A DNA stretch of 64,000 bases from Pseudoxanthomonas sp. SL93 (GCF_026625825.1 NZ_CP113065.1:2232001-2296000), one strand, 5' to 3'. Shown: positions 25,913 to 34,398, counted from the first letter of the stretch. Notes: a model not told the origin generated them from the letters alone. Translations and numbers: made by a program.

Positions 25913-26202
25913 CGCCCCGGACGGGGGCGCCCGCAGGGCATCGAGCCTCGATGGCGAGGCTTTTTTCCTCGACCGCAAGGCATTCCGGGCTGACGCCGAG
26001 GAAAATTGCCTCGGCCGCGAGCCTCAAAGGTGAGACGACGAGGCGATCTGCCTCGGCATCGGGGGTTTGTTGTGAGATGACAAGGTGTTTTGCCTTGCGG
26101 TCGACCCGTTCCGGTCCGGGCGCGAGGCTTTTTGCCTTGGCGTTGAACCATCGAGGTGCGCGGGCGAGGCTCGAAGGCTTGGCGGCGAGGAAAATTTCCT
26201 CG
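25913..26202. repeat. Array of 17-bp palindromes spaced every 42 bp
   Basis: Seven 17-bp imperfect palindromes start at 25913, 25955, 25997, 26039, 26081, 26123 and 26165, exactly 42 bp apart; an eighth is at 26186, half a period later. The usual form is CGAGG-N7-CCTCG. Arms differ but stay complementary: CGCCCC/GGGGCG at 25913, CAAGG/CCTTG at 26081, and a G-T wobble at 26123. The half-period positions between them hold weaker related 17-mers. It fills the 392-bp gap between a GFA gene and the end of pepP. Open frames exist on both strands here but look like by-products of the 21-bp sub-period. Confidence 0.9.
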
Positions 26203-26216
26203 CGGGCGCGTATCCC

Positions 26217-27539
26217 TTACTCCGCCATCACCGCTTCGATCTCGTCAACGCTGCGCGCCAGCGCGTCGGTCAGCACCACGGGCTCGCCGTCGGTGACCAG
26301 CACGTCGTCCTCGGTGCGGATGCCGATGCCGCGCCACTTCGGATCGACGGTCTCGTCGTCGTGGCCGACGTACAGGCCGGGCTCGATGGTGAACACCATG
26401 CCCGCTTCCAGCAGCCGCGATTCGCCATCGATGCGGTAGTCGCCCACGTCGTGCACGTCCAGGCCCAGCCAATGGCCGGTCTTGTGCCGGTAGAAGCGGC
26501 GATAGGTGCCCTCGGCGAGGTGCTTTTCCAGCTTGCCCTTCAGCAGGCCGAGCCTGAGCAGGCCTTCGGTCAGCGTCTCCACCGCCGCCACGTGGCCGGC
26601 TTCGTACGGCACGCCCACGCGGGCGCAGGACAGCGCCGCGCGCTGGGCCTGGCCGACCAGGTCGTGCAGCGCACGCTGGGCGGCGGTGAAGCGGCCGTTG
26701 ACCGGGAAGGTGCGGGTGATGTCGGCCGCGTAGCCGCGGAATTCGGCGCCGGCGTCCACCAGCACCAGGTCGCCATCGCGCGCCTGCGCGTTGTTGGCGC
26801 GGTAGTGCAGCACGCAGGCATTGCGGCCGGCGCCGACGATGCTGCCGTAGGCGGGCCAGGCGTCGTTGGCGCGGAACACGCGCTCCAGTTCCGCCTGCAG
26901 TTCGTATTCATGCACGCCCGGCCGCGCCGCGCGGAACGCCGCCAGGTGCGCCTGCACGCTGATGTCGGCGGCACGCCGCATCAGCTTCAGTTCGTCCTTC
27001 GACTTGAACAGGCGCAGCTCGTGCAGCAGGTGGCCGAGTTCGAGGAATTCGTGCGGCGGTTGTGCGCCCTGCCGTACCTGCGCGCGCACATGGCGCACCC
27101 AGCCGATCAGCTTGAGGTCGAAGTCGGCATCGCGGCCGAAGTGGTAGTAGACGCGCGAACGCCCTTCCAGCAGGCCGGGCAGGATCTCGTCCAGGTCGTC
27201 GATGGGGTAGGCATCGTCCGTGCCGTAGTCGTTGACGGCGCCTTCCTGGCCGGCGCGCGGGCCGTCCCAGCCTTCGCGTTCGAGGTCGCGCTCGCGGCAG
27301 AACAGCAGGGTTTCGCCATGCTTGCGGCCGGGCACCAGCACCAGCACCGCGTCCGGCTCGGGAAAGCCGCTGAGGTACCAGAAGTCGGAATCCTGCCGGT
27401 ACGGGTAGTGCGTGTCGTGGCTGCGGATGCGCTCGGGCGCGGCCGGCAGCACCAGGATGGCGTCGTCGCCGGCCATCCGCATCAATTGCTTGCGACGGCG
27501 CGCGAACTCCGCCGCGCTGATGCCGGTCGCCGCCTTCAT
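26217..27539 (-). CDS. pepP: Xaa-Pro aminopeptidase (M24)
   Basis: PepP removes N-terminal residues that precede proline. The 440-aa chain has an N-terminal creatinase-like domain (DSDFWYLSGFPEPDAVL) and a pita-bread catalytic domain with the metal ligands in LVLVDAGAEFRGYAADITRT (Asp pair), YRHKTGHWLGLDVHD (His), FTIEPGLYV (Glu) and GIGIRTEDDVLV (Glu). ATG 27539 overlaps the upstream ygfB-like stop by one base, so the pair is translationally coupled, the same order as in E. coli ygfB-pepP. Confidence 0.95.
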   Translation of the reverse strand: MKAATGISAAEFARRRKQLMRMAGDDAILVLPAAPERIRSHDTHYPYRQDSDFWYLSGFPEPDAVLVLVPGRKHGETLLFCRERDLEREGWDGPRAGQEGAVNDYGTDDAYPIDDLDEILPGLLEGRSRVYYHFGRDADFDLKLIGWVRHVRAQVRQGAQPPHEFLELGHLLHELRLFKSKDELKLMRRAADISVQAHLAAFRAARPGVHEYELQAELERVFRANDAWPAYGSIVGAGRNACVLHYRANNAQARDGDLVLVDAGAEFRGYAADITRTFPVNGRFTAAQRALHDLVGQAQRAALSCARVGVPYEAGHVAAVETLTEGLLRLGLLKGKLEKHLAEGTYRRFYRHKTGHWLGLDVHDVGDYRIDGESRLLEAGMVFTIEPGLYVGHDDETVDPKWRGIGIRTEDDVLVTDGEPVVLTDALARSVDEIEAVMAE

Positions 27540-28081
27540 CAGTTCAGGCTCCGGCGATGCCGGGGGCCCATCACGCAGTCACCATGCAGCAGCAGGACCG
27601 CGACGCGGACGAATTCTTCCAGTTCGGCCAGGGCGTCCTCGTCTTCCTCGTCCTCGCTGCTTTCCGGCGTGGCCTTGGCCAGCCGCGCGAGGTCCTGCAG
27701 GGCCTCCTGGCCCTCTTCCGACAGCGGCGCATTGGCGCCGGCGGCCAGCCCGAAGCCGCCGAGGAATCCCCGGCACCAGGCGAACAGCGCTTCGGCACGG
27801 TCATCCAGCGAGCTGCTGCTGGCCGGCAGCAGCAGGTCGAAGGCGAAACTGCGATCTTCCAGCTGCGCCACGCTGGCCAGCCGCAGGTCGTCCAGCGGCG
27901 TGCCGGGCGCGGGTTCGGGCAACTGGTCGTCGGCCAGCACGCGCGCGGGCCAGGCCGCCACGTTGGCGCCGCCGCCCGCCAGCCAGCCACACAGGGCGCC
28001 ATGCAGTTCCGGCGTATCCACGGCCAGGCCCAGCTGCCGGGAGGCCTGGGTGACGTCGGCGAAATCGGGGAGTTCGGACAT
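27539..28081 (-). CDS. YecA/YgfB (UPF0149) family protein
   Basis: A 180-aa UPF0149 protein. Conserved positions include the LHGALCGWLAGG block near residue 26, LFAWCRGFLGGFGLA near 98-112, and the acidic stretch (SSEDEEDEDALAELEEF) before the C-terminus. The biochemical role is not established. It is the usual upstream partner of pepP, and its stop overlaps the pepP start. ATG 28081 gives the conserved MSELPDF N-terminus. Confidence 0.92.
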   Translation of the reverse strand: MSELPDFADVTQASRQLGLAVDTPELHGALCGWLAGGGANVAAWPARVLADDQLPEPAPGTPLDDLRLASVAQLEDRSFAFDLLLPASSSSLDDRAEALFAWCRGFLGGFGLAAGANAPLSEEGQEALQDLARLAKATPESSEDEEDEDALAELEEFVRVAVLLLHGDCVMGPRHRRSLN

Positions 28082-28201
28082 AGAGGAACGCAATCCGTCA
28101 GGGGATTCGGACAGGTCTTCAAGTGTAGCAACGAAAAGCGTGGACCCGGCTTGTTGTGCATGCAATCGCATGCCTACACTCCGCCAACGCCTTGGCTCGA
28201 G

Positions 28202-30478
28202 ATGGCCAAACACCCCATGCCCCACCCGCTCGTCGCTGCACTCCTGGCAACGGCATCACCGCTGTCGTCCCGCCCGGCGCTCATGCTGCTGGCCGGTGTC
28301 GTGCTGCTGGTGGTGATCGTCATTGCCACGCGCCACGGCTGGCGCGCCTGGCTGGATGCGCAGCGTCCGCCGGTGGAGCCGCCGCGCAGCGAAGTACTGC
28401 GCAGCCGCGACGAACGGCTCAAGCTGGCGCTGTGGGCCTCGGGCGAGCAGTTCTGGGACTACGACCTGGTGCAGCGCAAGCTGCACCGGATGCGCGCGGA
28501 CGAGAATGCCGTGCAGACCGCCGACATCACCGTGCTGACGCGGCTGGGCGAAGTGCCGACCATCCACGGGGAAGACCTTCCGCTGGTGATGGAACGGCTG
28601 CGCCTGCACCTGCAGGGCAAGACGCCACTGTTCATGTCCGAACACCGCATGGACGTGCAGGGCAATGGCACCTGGGTGTGGGTGCGCGCGCGCGGACGCG
28701 TGGTGGAACGCGATGGCGAAGGGCGGCCGGTGCGCATCGCCGGTACCGCGCGCGACATCACCGCCAGCCGCCATGCCGAGTACGAGCACCGTATCGCCGG
28801 CGAAGTGATGCGCAGCATGAACGAGGCCGTCGCGGTGCTGGACTGGGGCCACCAGTTCGTCACCATCAACCCCGCCTTCACCCGCATCACCGGCTACGCG
28901 GAAGAAGAGGTCATCGGCCATGCCATGACCATGCTGGACAGCGACCAGCACGAGGAAGCCTTCTTCGAGCGCATGAACCGCGAACTTCGGCAGACCGGCC
29001 GCTGGTCGGGCGAGGTGTGGAAGGTGCGCAAGGATGGCGAGGAGATCCTCTGCCGCATCGAGACCAACGTGGTCCCGGATGCCAGCGGTGAGCGGCCCCT
29101 GTACGTGCAGGTGCTCACCGACATCACCGAACAGAAGCGCGCCGAACAGGAACTGCGCTACCTGGCCAACTACGACACGCTGACCAGCCTGCCGAACCGG
29201 TCGCTGCTGTCGGAGCGCCTGTCGCGCGCCATCGTGCGGGCGCGCCGCGAGCACGGGCACGTGGCGGTGCTGTTCATCGACCTGGACCGCTTCAAGGACA
29301 TCAATGATTCCCTCGGCCACGCCACCGGCGACCGCATCCTCCGTGCCGCGGCCGCGCGCGTGCAGCAGACCGTGGGCACGCAGCACACGGTGGCGCGCCT
29401 GAGCGGCGACGAGTTCACCGTGGTACTGGAAGACATCGGCGGCATGGCCGATGCCGAAGAAGTGGCCCAGCGCATCATCCACGCTTTCCGTGCGCCGCTG
29501 AACTTCGGCGAGCGGCTGGAGCTGGCGGTGTCGCCTTCGATCGGCATCAGCCTGTATCCGGAACATGCGCAGGTGCCCACCGAACTGCTGAAGCACGCCG
29601 ACACGGCCATGTACCAGGCCAAGGCGATCGGCCGGCACACCTACCAGGTGTATTCGGAGTCGATGGACGAGAAGAACCGCCACCGCGCCATCCTGGCCAG
29701 CGCGCTGCGGCGCGCCATCGATCGCAACGAGCTGTCGCTGGTGTTCCAGCCGCGCCTGTCGATCTCGCGCCAGCGGGTGACGGGCGTCGAAGCCCTGCTG
29801 CGCTGGGACAGCAAGGAATTCGGCATGGTGTCGCCTGCGCAGTTCATCCCGTTGGCCGAGGAGTCCGGGATGATCCTGGAACTGGGCGCGTGGGCACTGC
29901 GCGAAGCCTGCCTGACCCTTCGCGAATGGCACGAGGACGGACTGGAGGAACTTTGCGTGGCGGTCAACGTGTCCGCCACCCAGTTGCAACGCGGCGACCT
30001 GCAGACGGTGGTCGCGCGGACGCTGGAGGAGACCCGCATCCCCGCCAACCGGCTGGAGCTGGAGCTCACCGAGAGCGTGATCATGGCCAACCCGGAACAG
30101 AACGCCGACACCCTGCGCGCCTGCCGCCGCCTGGGCATCTCGCTGGCCATCGACGACTTCGGCACCGGCTACTCGTCGCTGGCGTACCTGAAGCGCCTGC
30201 CGTTGACCACGCTGAAGATCGATCGCGAATTCATCAGCGACCTGACCCACGACACCGACGACGAGGCCATCACCAGCACCATCATCACCATGGGCCAGTC
30301 GCTGGCGCTGAAGGTGGTGGCGGAGGGCGTGGAGACGTACGACCAGTACGAGTTCCTGCGCAACCACGGCTGCGACGAGGTGCAGGGCCACTGGGTCTCG
30401 CAGGCGCTCAGCGCCGACCAGTGCCTGCGGTTCATCCGAGAGTATTACCCTGGCTCGGGCATCCGCGTGGCTTCCTGA
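28202..30478 (+). CDS. PAS-PAS-GGDEF-EAL membrane signalling protein
   Basis: A 758-aa c-di-GMP enzyme. One membrane segment (about residues 22-40) is followed by two PAS domains (about 63-180 and 190-320, each closing with a DIT PAC motif). Next comes a GGDEF domain whose signature is SGDEF (Ser401), then an EAL domain from Glu530 (GVEALLRW). The EAL part keeps ELTES, IDDFGTGYSSL, LKID, VAEGVET and the VQGHW Gln, so phosphodiesterase activity is likely. The first Gly of GGDEF is replaced and no RxxD I-site is seen, so cyclase activity is doubtful. ATG 28202 is the best start before the membrane segment; 28217 is possible. Confidence 0.88.
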   Translation: MAKHPMPHPLVAALLATASPLSSRPALMLLAGVVLLVVIVIATRHGWRAWLDAQRPPVEPPRSEVLRSRDERLKLALWASGEQFWDYDLVQRKLHRMRADENAVQTADITVLTRLGEVPTIHGEDLPLVMERLRLHLQGKTPLFMSEHRMDVQGNGTWVWVRARGRVVERDGEGRPVRIAGTARDITASRHAEYEHRIAGEVMRSMNEAVAVLDWGHQFVTINPAFTRITGYAEEEVIGHAMTMLDSDQHEEAFFERMNRELRQTGRWSGEVWKVRKDGEEILCRIETNVVPDASGERPLYVQVLTDITEQKRAEQELRYLANYDTLTSLPNRSLLSERLSRAIVRARREHGHVAVLFIDLDRFKDINDSLGHATGDRILRAAAARVQQTVGTQHTVARLSGDEFTVVLEDIGGMADAEEVAQRIIHAFRAPLNFGERLELAVSPSIGISLYPEHAQVPTELLKHADTAMYQAKAIGRHTYQVYSESMDEKNRHRAILASALRRAIDRNELSLVFQPRLSISRQRVTGVEALLRWDSKEFGMVSPAQFIPLAEESGMILELGAWALREACLTLREWHEDGLEELCVAVNVSATQLQRGDLQTVVARTLEETRIPANRLELELTESVIMANPEQNADTLRACRRLGISLAIDDFGTGYSSLAYLKRLPLTTLKIDREFISDLTHDTDDEAITSTIITMGQSLALKVVAEGVETYDQYEFLRNHGCDEVQGHWVSQALSADQCLRFIREYYPGSGIRVAS

Positions 30479-30486
30479 ATTCCCTT

Positions 30487-30544
30487 GCGGGAGCGACGTC
30501 AGTCGCGGCCACGGGCCCGGTAGCGCGACTGACGTCGCTCCCAC
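30487..30544. repeat. REP-like inverted repeat, copy 2
   Basis: Arms of about 21 bp (30487-30507 and 30534-30544 onward) form an inverted repeat with core GGGAGCGACGTCAGTCGCG. It lies just after the GGDEF-EAL gene and before the TIGR02449 gene. It differs from copy 1 by one base in the outer arm. Confidence 0.85.
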
Positions 30545-30593
30545 ACCCCCAATCGCTTGACCGCCCGCCAAGCGCATGCCTATCGTGCCCGCC

Positions 30594-30815
30594 ATGGACA
30601 ACGCCGAACTCCTCGACCAGCTCCGCAGCCTCAGCGCGCGCATCCAGGACCTGGCGGACCGCTGCCAGCGCCTGGCCGACGAGAACCGCAGCCTGCGCCA
30701 CCAGCAGGAACAGCTGGTGGGCGAGCGCTCGCAGCTGCTGGCCAAGAACGAGCAGGCGCGTTCGCGGGTGGAAGCCATGATCACCCGCCTGAAATCCCTG
30801 GAGCAGCACACGTGA
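30594..30815 (+). CDS. TIGR02449 family coiled-coil protein
   Basis: A 73-aa protein that is coiled coil throughout (LLDQLRSLSARIQDLADRCQ, then LADENRSLRHQQEQLVGERS). The RVEAMITRLKSLEQ ending is the TIGR02449 signature. Members sit immediately before zapA and are thought to be ZapB-like, although this is not proven. ATG 30594 is preferred for length; ATG 30576 would add six residues. Its stop overlaps the GTG of zapA. Confidence 0.82.
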   Translation: MDNAELLDQLRSLSARIQDLADRCQRLADENRSLRHQQEQLVGERSQLLAKNEQARSRVEAMITRLKSLEQHT

Positions 30816-31108
30816 GCAACACCGAACCGGTCAACGTCCACCTGCTGGACCGCGAATACACCGTCGGTGTCGCCCCCGACGAGCGCACCAGCCTGATCGC
30901 GGCGGCGAAACTGCTGGACAGCCGCATGCGCGAAGTGCGTGGCAGCAACCGCATGGCCGCGGTCGACCGCGTGGCCGTGCTGGCGGCGCTCAATCTGGCA
31001 CACGAATTGCAGCAGCTTCGCGACGAGCAGCACGCGCGCGATCGCGAAGTCGCGCGCACGCTGCAGGATCTGCACCGCAAGCTCGACAGTGTGCTCGGCA
31101 CGCCGTAA
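30812..31108 (+). CDS. zapA: Cell division protein ZapA
   Basis: ZapA binds and bundles FtsZ at the division ring. The 98-aa product starts at GTG 30812, overlapping the preceding stop. It has the expected N-terminal domain (EPVNVHLLDREYTVGVAPDE), the AAKLLDSRMREVR helix, the DRVAVLAALNLAHELQ helix, and a C-terminal coiled coil. It is followed by 6S RNA and ygfA, the standard zapA-ssrS-ygfA order. Confidence 0.93.
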   Translation: MSNTEPVNVHLLDREYTVGVAPDERTSLIAAAKLLDSRMREVRGSNRMAAVDRVAVLAALNLAHELQQLRDEQHARDREVARTLQDLHRKLDSVLGTP

Positions 31109-31175
31109 AAACCGCGTTTTCCGACTGCGCACTGAACCTGCCGACGAACGGGCTAGGCAATTTTTCCTCAGTCGC

Positions 31176-31181
31176 TATACT
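31176..31181 (+). promoter_or_regulatory. -10 element of the 6S RNA promoter
   Basis: TATACT at 31176-31181 is positioned about 8 nt before the predicted 5' end of the 6S RNA. A clear -35 box is not seen at the ideal distance. Confidence 0.6.
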
Positions 31182-31187
31182 GATCCT

Positions 31188-31376
31188 GCGTCCTCTGCTG
31201 TACTCGACAGTGAGCGCAAACATTCGCCTTGTCCCTTAATTACGACCACGGGATGGTGACGGTTACCGGGAGTGCAAGTCTGCCTCGCAGCGGAAAGCCC
31301 GATGGTTGCCCAACCTTCCCACTTGAACCCCGGGTTCAAGGTCGTTTCGCGAACATCGTGCATGGCGGAGGACGTA
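31188..31376 (+). ncRNA. ssrS: 6S RNA
   Basis: 6S RNA binds RNA polymerase holoenzyme by mimicking an open promoter and tunes transcription in stationary phase. Its ends pair as CGTCCTCTGC (near 31189) with GCGGAGGACG (near 31365). The internal sequence CTTGAACCCCGGGTTCAAGG (31322-31341) matches the conserved hairpin of E. coli 6S RNA. The length of about 189 nt and the position between zapA and ygfA fit the family exactly. A run of Ts (31377-31382) follows the closing stem and should end the transcript. Exact ends are estimated. Confidence 0.86.
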
Positions 31377-31581
31377 TTTTTTCCGCGGCAGCGGCATCAG
31401 CCGTGGCCCAGCCGGTCCTGTTGCACCCACCCTTGGGCGGGATGACTTCGAAAGGAAGCCGACGCACGGGGGACCCAGCGCACCGGGCCACGACTGGCGC
31501 CGCTTCCGCGTCCTCACGCCGGCAATGACCGGCCGCATGCCTTAAAATTCACGGCATGCCCCTTCTCCCTGCTTCTCCCCG

Positions 31582-32184
31582 ATGACGGTCCAGCGCGACG
31601 CCCTGCGCCGTGAACTCCGCGTGCGCCGCCGTGCCATTCCTGCCGCCGAACGCATCGCGGCGGCCGATGCGCTGGCTGCGCAGGTGTTCGCGCTGCCGTT
31701 CTTCCCCACGTCCGGCTATGTGGCCGGTTACTGGGCGATGGATGGCGAGATCGGCCTGCACAGCTGGCAGCTGCGGTTGCCGCAGGGGCTCGTCTATTGC
31801 CTGCCGGTGCTGGCCGACGACAACACGCTGCGCTTCGCGCCCTGGCGCGCCGGCGATGGCCTGGTGACCAACCGCTACGGCATTCCCGAGCCCGACGTGG
31901 ATCCGCGCAGTGGTCTTGCCGCGGATGCGCTGTCGCTGATCGTCGTGCCGCTGGTGGGGTTCGACGCGCAGGGTCACCGGCTGGGCATGGGCGGCGGCTG
32001 GTACGACCGCACGCTGGCCTTCCGCCAGCACCGGTCGGCGCCGCCCCATCTGGTGGGCGTGGGCTTCGAAGCGCAGCGCGTGGACGATGTCGGCGCGCAG
32101 GCCTGGGACGTGCCGCTGGATGCCGTCTGCACCGAGCACGCCACCCGCATCCCCTTGCCCTCCCTGCTGGAAACCCGCGAATGA
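31582..32184 (+). CDS. ygfA: 5-formyltetrahydrofolate cyclo-ligase
   Basis: The enzyme converts 5-formyl-THF to 5,10-methenyl-THF with ATP, recovering folate. The 200-aa protein has RRELRVRRRAIP at the N-terminus (substrate-binding basic patch), LSLIVVPLVGFDAQGHRLGM and GMGGGWYDRTLAF, the family signature. It sits after 6S RNA, as in most gammaproteobacteria, and its stop overlaps the ATG of the EVE-domain gene. Confidence 0.93.
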   Translation: MTVQRDALRRELRVRRRAIPAAERIAAADALAAQVFALPFFPTSGYVAGYWAMDGEIGLHSWQLRLPQGLVYCLPVLADDNTLRFAPWRAGDGLVTNRYGIPEPDVDPRSGLAADALSLIVVPLVGFDAQGHRLGMGGGWYDRTLAFRQHRSAPPHLVGVGFEAQRVDDVGAQAWDVPLDAVCTEHATRIPLPSLLETRE

Positions 32185-32648
32185 CCGCCCGCAAGCGCTA
32201 CTGGCTGATGAAGTCCGAACCGGACGCGTTCTCCATCGACGACCTGAAGAAGGTCAACGTGGAACCCTGGAACGGCGTGCGCAACTACCAGGCACGCAAC
32301 TTCATGCGCAGCATGCAGGTCGGCGACGGCGTGCTGTTCTATCACTCCAACTGCACGGTGCCCGGCATCGTCGGCACGGCGACCGTGGCCAGTGCCGCGT
32401 ACCCGGACGACACCCAGTTCAATCCCAAGTCGGATTACTACGACCCCAAGAGCACCCGCGAGGAACCGCGCTGGTCGCTGGTGGACGTGAAGTTCGACCG
32501 CAAGCTCACGCGCACGATCGCGCTGGACGAGATCAAGCAGCATGCCGACGCCCTGGGCGAAGGCTTTGCGCTGACCCAGCGCGGCAACCGCCTCTCGGTG
32601 CTGCCGGTGACGGCGGCGCAGTGGAAACTCCTTCTCTCCCTGGAATAA
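32181..32648 (+). CDS. EVE domain protein
   Basis: A 155-aa EVE (PUA-like) domain protein. The starting strand [17 protein letters not shown], the [15 protein letters not shown] block and [10 protein letters not shown] are diagnostic of the bacterial EVE family (thymocyte nuclear protein 1-like). EVE folds bind modified bases in DNA or RNA. ATG 32181 overlaps the ygfA stop (ATGA). It is followed by rpiA 4 nt later, so ygfA, this gene and rpiA probably form an operon. Confidence 0.92.
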   Translation: MTARKRYWLMKSEPDAFSIDDLKKVNVEPWNGVRNYQARNFMRSMQVGDGVLFYHSNCTVPGIVGTATVASAAYPDDTQFNPKSDYYDPKSTREEPRWSLVDVKFDRKLTRTIALDEIKQHADALGEGFALTQRGNRLSVLPVTAAQWKLLLSLE

Positions 32649-32652
32649 GCAC

Positions 32653-33306
32653 GTGTCGCAGAACGAAGCCAAGCGCCTGGCCGCGGAAAAAGCCATCGAC
32701 TACATCGAGGACGGCATGATCGTCGGCGTCGGCACGGGGTCCACCGTGGCGTACTTCATCGATGCGCTGGCGACCATCAGGCACCGCATCAAGGCTACGG
32801 TCTCCAGCTCCGACCAGAGCACCGCGCGCTTGAAGCAGCACGGCATCGAGGTGATGGACCTCAACCACGCGGGCACGCTGTCGCTGTACGTGGACGGCGC
32901 CGATGAGTGCGATCCGCGCAAATGCCTGATCAAGGGCGGCGGCGCGGCGCTGACGCGCGAGAAGATCATCGCCGAGGCCAGCAGGCAGTTCATCTGCATC
33001 GTCGACCCCGCCAAGCAGGTGCCGGTGCTGGGCAGGTTCCCGCTGCCGGTGGAAGTGATCCCGATGGCGCGCAGCCTGGTGGCGCGCGAGATCCTGGCGA
33101 TGACCGGCGGCCAGCCCGTGTGGCGCGATGGCGTGACCACCGACAACGGCAACGTCATCCTCGACATCCACAACCTGTCGATCACCGACCCGGTGGCGAT
33201 GGAGCGCGAGTTGAACCAGATTTCCGGCGTGGTGTGCGTGGGCCTGTTCGCCCGCCGTCCCGCGGACGTGGTGATCATCGGCGGCGATCCGCCGACGGTG
33301 CTGTAA
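32653..33306 (+). CDS. rpiA: Ribose-5-phosphate isomerase A
   Basis: RpiA interconverts ribose-5-phosphate and ribulose-5-phosphate in the non-oxidative pentose phosphate pathway. The 217-aa product has [24 protein letters not shown] (catalytic Asp pair), [13 protein letters not shown] (Lys) and a [11 protein letters not shown] end, all family marks. The start is GTG 32653. It closes the ygfA-EVE-rpiA series and is convergent with an HTH regulator gene. Confidence 0.95.
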   Translation: MSQNEAKRLAAEKAIDYIEDGMIVGVGTGSTVAYFIDALATIRHRIKATVSSSDQSTARLKQHGIEVMDLNHAGTLSLYVDGADECDPRKCLIKGGGAALTREKIIAEASRQFICIVDPAKQVPVLGRFPLPVEVIPMARSLVAREILAMTGGQPVWRDGVTTDNGNVILDIHNLSITDPVAMERELNQISGVVCVGLFARRPADVVIIGGDPPTVL

Positions 33307-33327
33307 CGGCCCTGTGCGTCCGGGGGC

Positions 33328-33738
33328 TCAGCCCTCGGACAGGGCCTTCACCAGTTCGGCCACCAGCTCGCGCCGCTTCGGTGGCAGGGCCAGGAAGGTT
33401 TCGATGACGTGGCGTTCGCGGCTGCCCGTGCCTGCAGGCCAGGGCGTCCGCGGTTCGGCCACGCGCGAGCGGTGTGGCAGGCCGAAACGCAGGGCGTGGG
33501 GTTCGATGCCGAACAGGTCGGCCAGCACCTGCAGCTTGTCCTGCGCGGGAATGCCGCGCCCACCCAGCCAGCGCGACGTGGTCTGGAAGCTCACCGAGCG
33601 GCCGCGGTATTTCGCATTGAACAGACGGAACAGGACGGCCGGACGCGGCTCATAACCGCTCTGCTGCATGGCCTGCGTCAATCGTTGCGAGAATTTTTCG
33701 CGCTCATCGCTCATGCGGGGAAGGTAAGCGCGCGCCAT
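33328..33738 (-). CDS. Helix-turn-helix transcriptional regulator
   Basis: A 136-aa DNA-binding protein. The segment SFQTTSRWLGGRGIPAQDKL, followed by VLADLFGIEPHALRFG, reads as an XRE-like HTH (about residues 50-85). The C-terminal part (RERHVIETFLALPPKRREL) is likely for dimerisation. The start could be ATG 33738 or ATG 33714; neither has a good ribosome site. It is divergent from the gene at 33.9 kb, and a perfect inverted repeat 9 nt upstream of its first ATG overlaps that gene's promoter, so autoregulation and repression of the neighbour are likely. Confidence 0.75.
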   Translation of the reverse strand: MARAYLPRMSDEREKFSQRLTQAMQQSGYEPRPAVLFRLFNAKYRGRSVSFQTTSRWLGGRGIPAQDKLQVLADLFGIEPHALRFGLPHRSRVAEPRTPWPAGTGSRERHVIETFLALPPKRRELVAELVKALSEG

Positions 33739-33746
33739 GGTTCTCG

Positions 33747-33793
33747 ATTCACATTATCAGTGAATTGACATGGACGTTTCGGGTTCATATAGT
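33747..33793 (+). promoter_or_regulatory. Operator overlapping a strong sigma-70 promoter
   Basis: TTGACA (33765-33770) and TATAGT (33788-33793) are exactly 17 bp apart and point to the gene at 33874. A perfect 6-bp inverted repeat ATTCAC-N7-GTGAAT (33747-33765) abuts and shares one base with the -35 box. It is the likely binding site of the divergent HTH regulator, and occupancy would block the promoter. Confidence 0.75.
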
Positions 33794-33873
33794 CGAATCA
33801 CGGAACGCATTGCAGGTGGCGGCGACATCACAGCGCCGCCTTACCGGCAAGCAAGGATGCGAAGGAGACGCCC

Positions 33874-34311
33874 ATGCCGCTGCACCCCGTCACCGAGTCG
33901 GACACTGCGGACAGCGGGCCGACCCTTTCCACTCCGCATGCGCTGACCGCCTCGCCGCGGGCGCTGGATCAGGTACTGATCCTTCTGCAGGGCGTGGCGA
34001 AGAACAGCCTGGCCGACCCGGGCATCACCCTGTTGCCGCCGGCGCAGTTGGACCTGTTGACGGTGCATGCCCGCCAGCAGGCCGACCAGTGCCAGGAGGG
34101 CATCCTGCTGATGCTGGACCTGCTGCAGGACAGGGTCGGCAGTGGATGCCTGCCTGACGTCGCCCTGATGCAGCGGCTGGTCGCGCAGCTGCACGATCTG
34201 CTGCACGACCAGCAGCGCTGGCACGCGCTGGCCGATAACGCCGCCTACTACCGCGACCACGCGACCGTTGCCGCGCGCATCGCGGCCTACCTGCATGCGC
34301 TGCGCGCGTGA
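33874..34311 (+). CDS. Small helical protein under the HTH-regulated promoter
   Basis: I do not recognise this 145-aa protein. It is helical and rich in Leu, Gln and His (LDQVLILLQGVAKNSLADPG; LVAQLHDLLHDQQRWHALADN). It has no signal peptide, membrane span or catalytic motif. AAGGAG lies 7 nt before ATG 33874, and the promoter at 33765-33793 gives a leader of about 74 nt. Its only clear partner is the divergent HTH regulator, so it is probably the regulated effector of that pair. Confidence 0.75.
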   Translation: MPLHPVTESDTADSGPTLSTPHALTASPRALDQVLILLQGVAKNSLADPGITLLPPAQLDLLTVHARQQADQCQEGILLMLDLLQDRVGSGCLPDVALMQRLVAQLHDLLHDQQRWHALADNAAYYRDHATVAARIAAYLHALRA

Positions 34312-34398
34312 GGTGATCCCGCACACCCGTGCCCCGGGTGTGCCCGCCGCCACGACCTGCCGATACACTAGGCGCCACCCCGTGCGATGGACGCCGAC

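Noticed and set aside
25870..26151. Minus-strand frame through the palindrome array (RGKKPR-like repeats)
   Set aside because: Could be a basic repeat protein, but the start has no ribosome site and arm complementarity explains the repeats better. Left as an alternative in the finding.
25913..26202. CRISPR array
   Set aside because: The period is regular but repeats are only 17 bp and imperfect, the gaps between them are themselves related, and no cas genes are present.
25828..26439. Plus-strand frame through the palindrome array
   Set aside because: It runs into the antisense of pepP and its repetitive residues follow from the 21-bp period; no ribosome site.
31229..31528. Open frames across the 6S RNA
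   Set aside because: They cut across the conserved RNA structure and lack coding signals.
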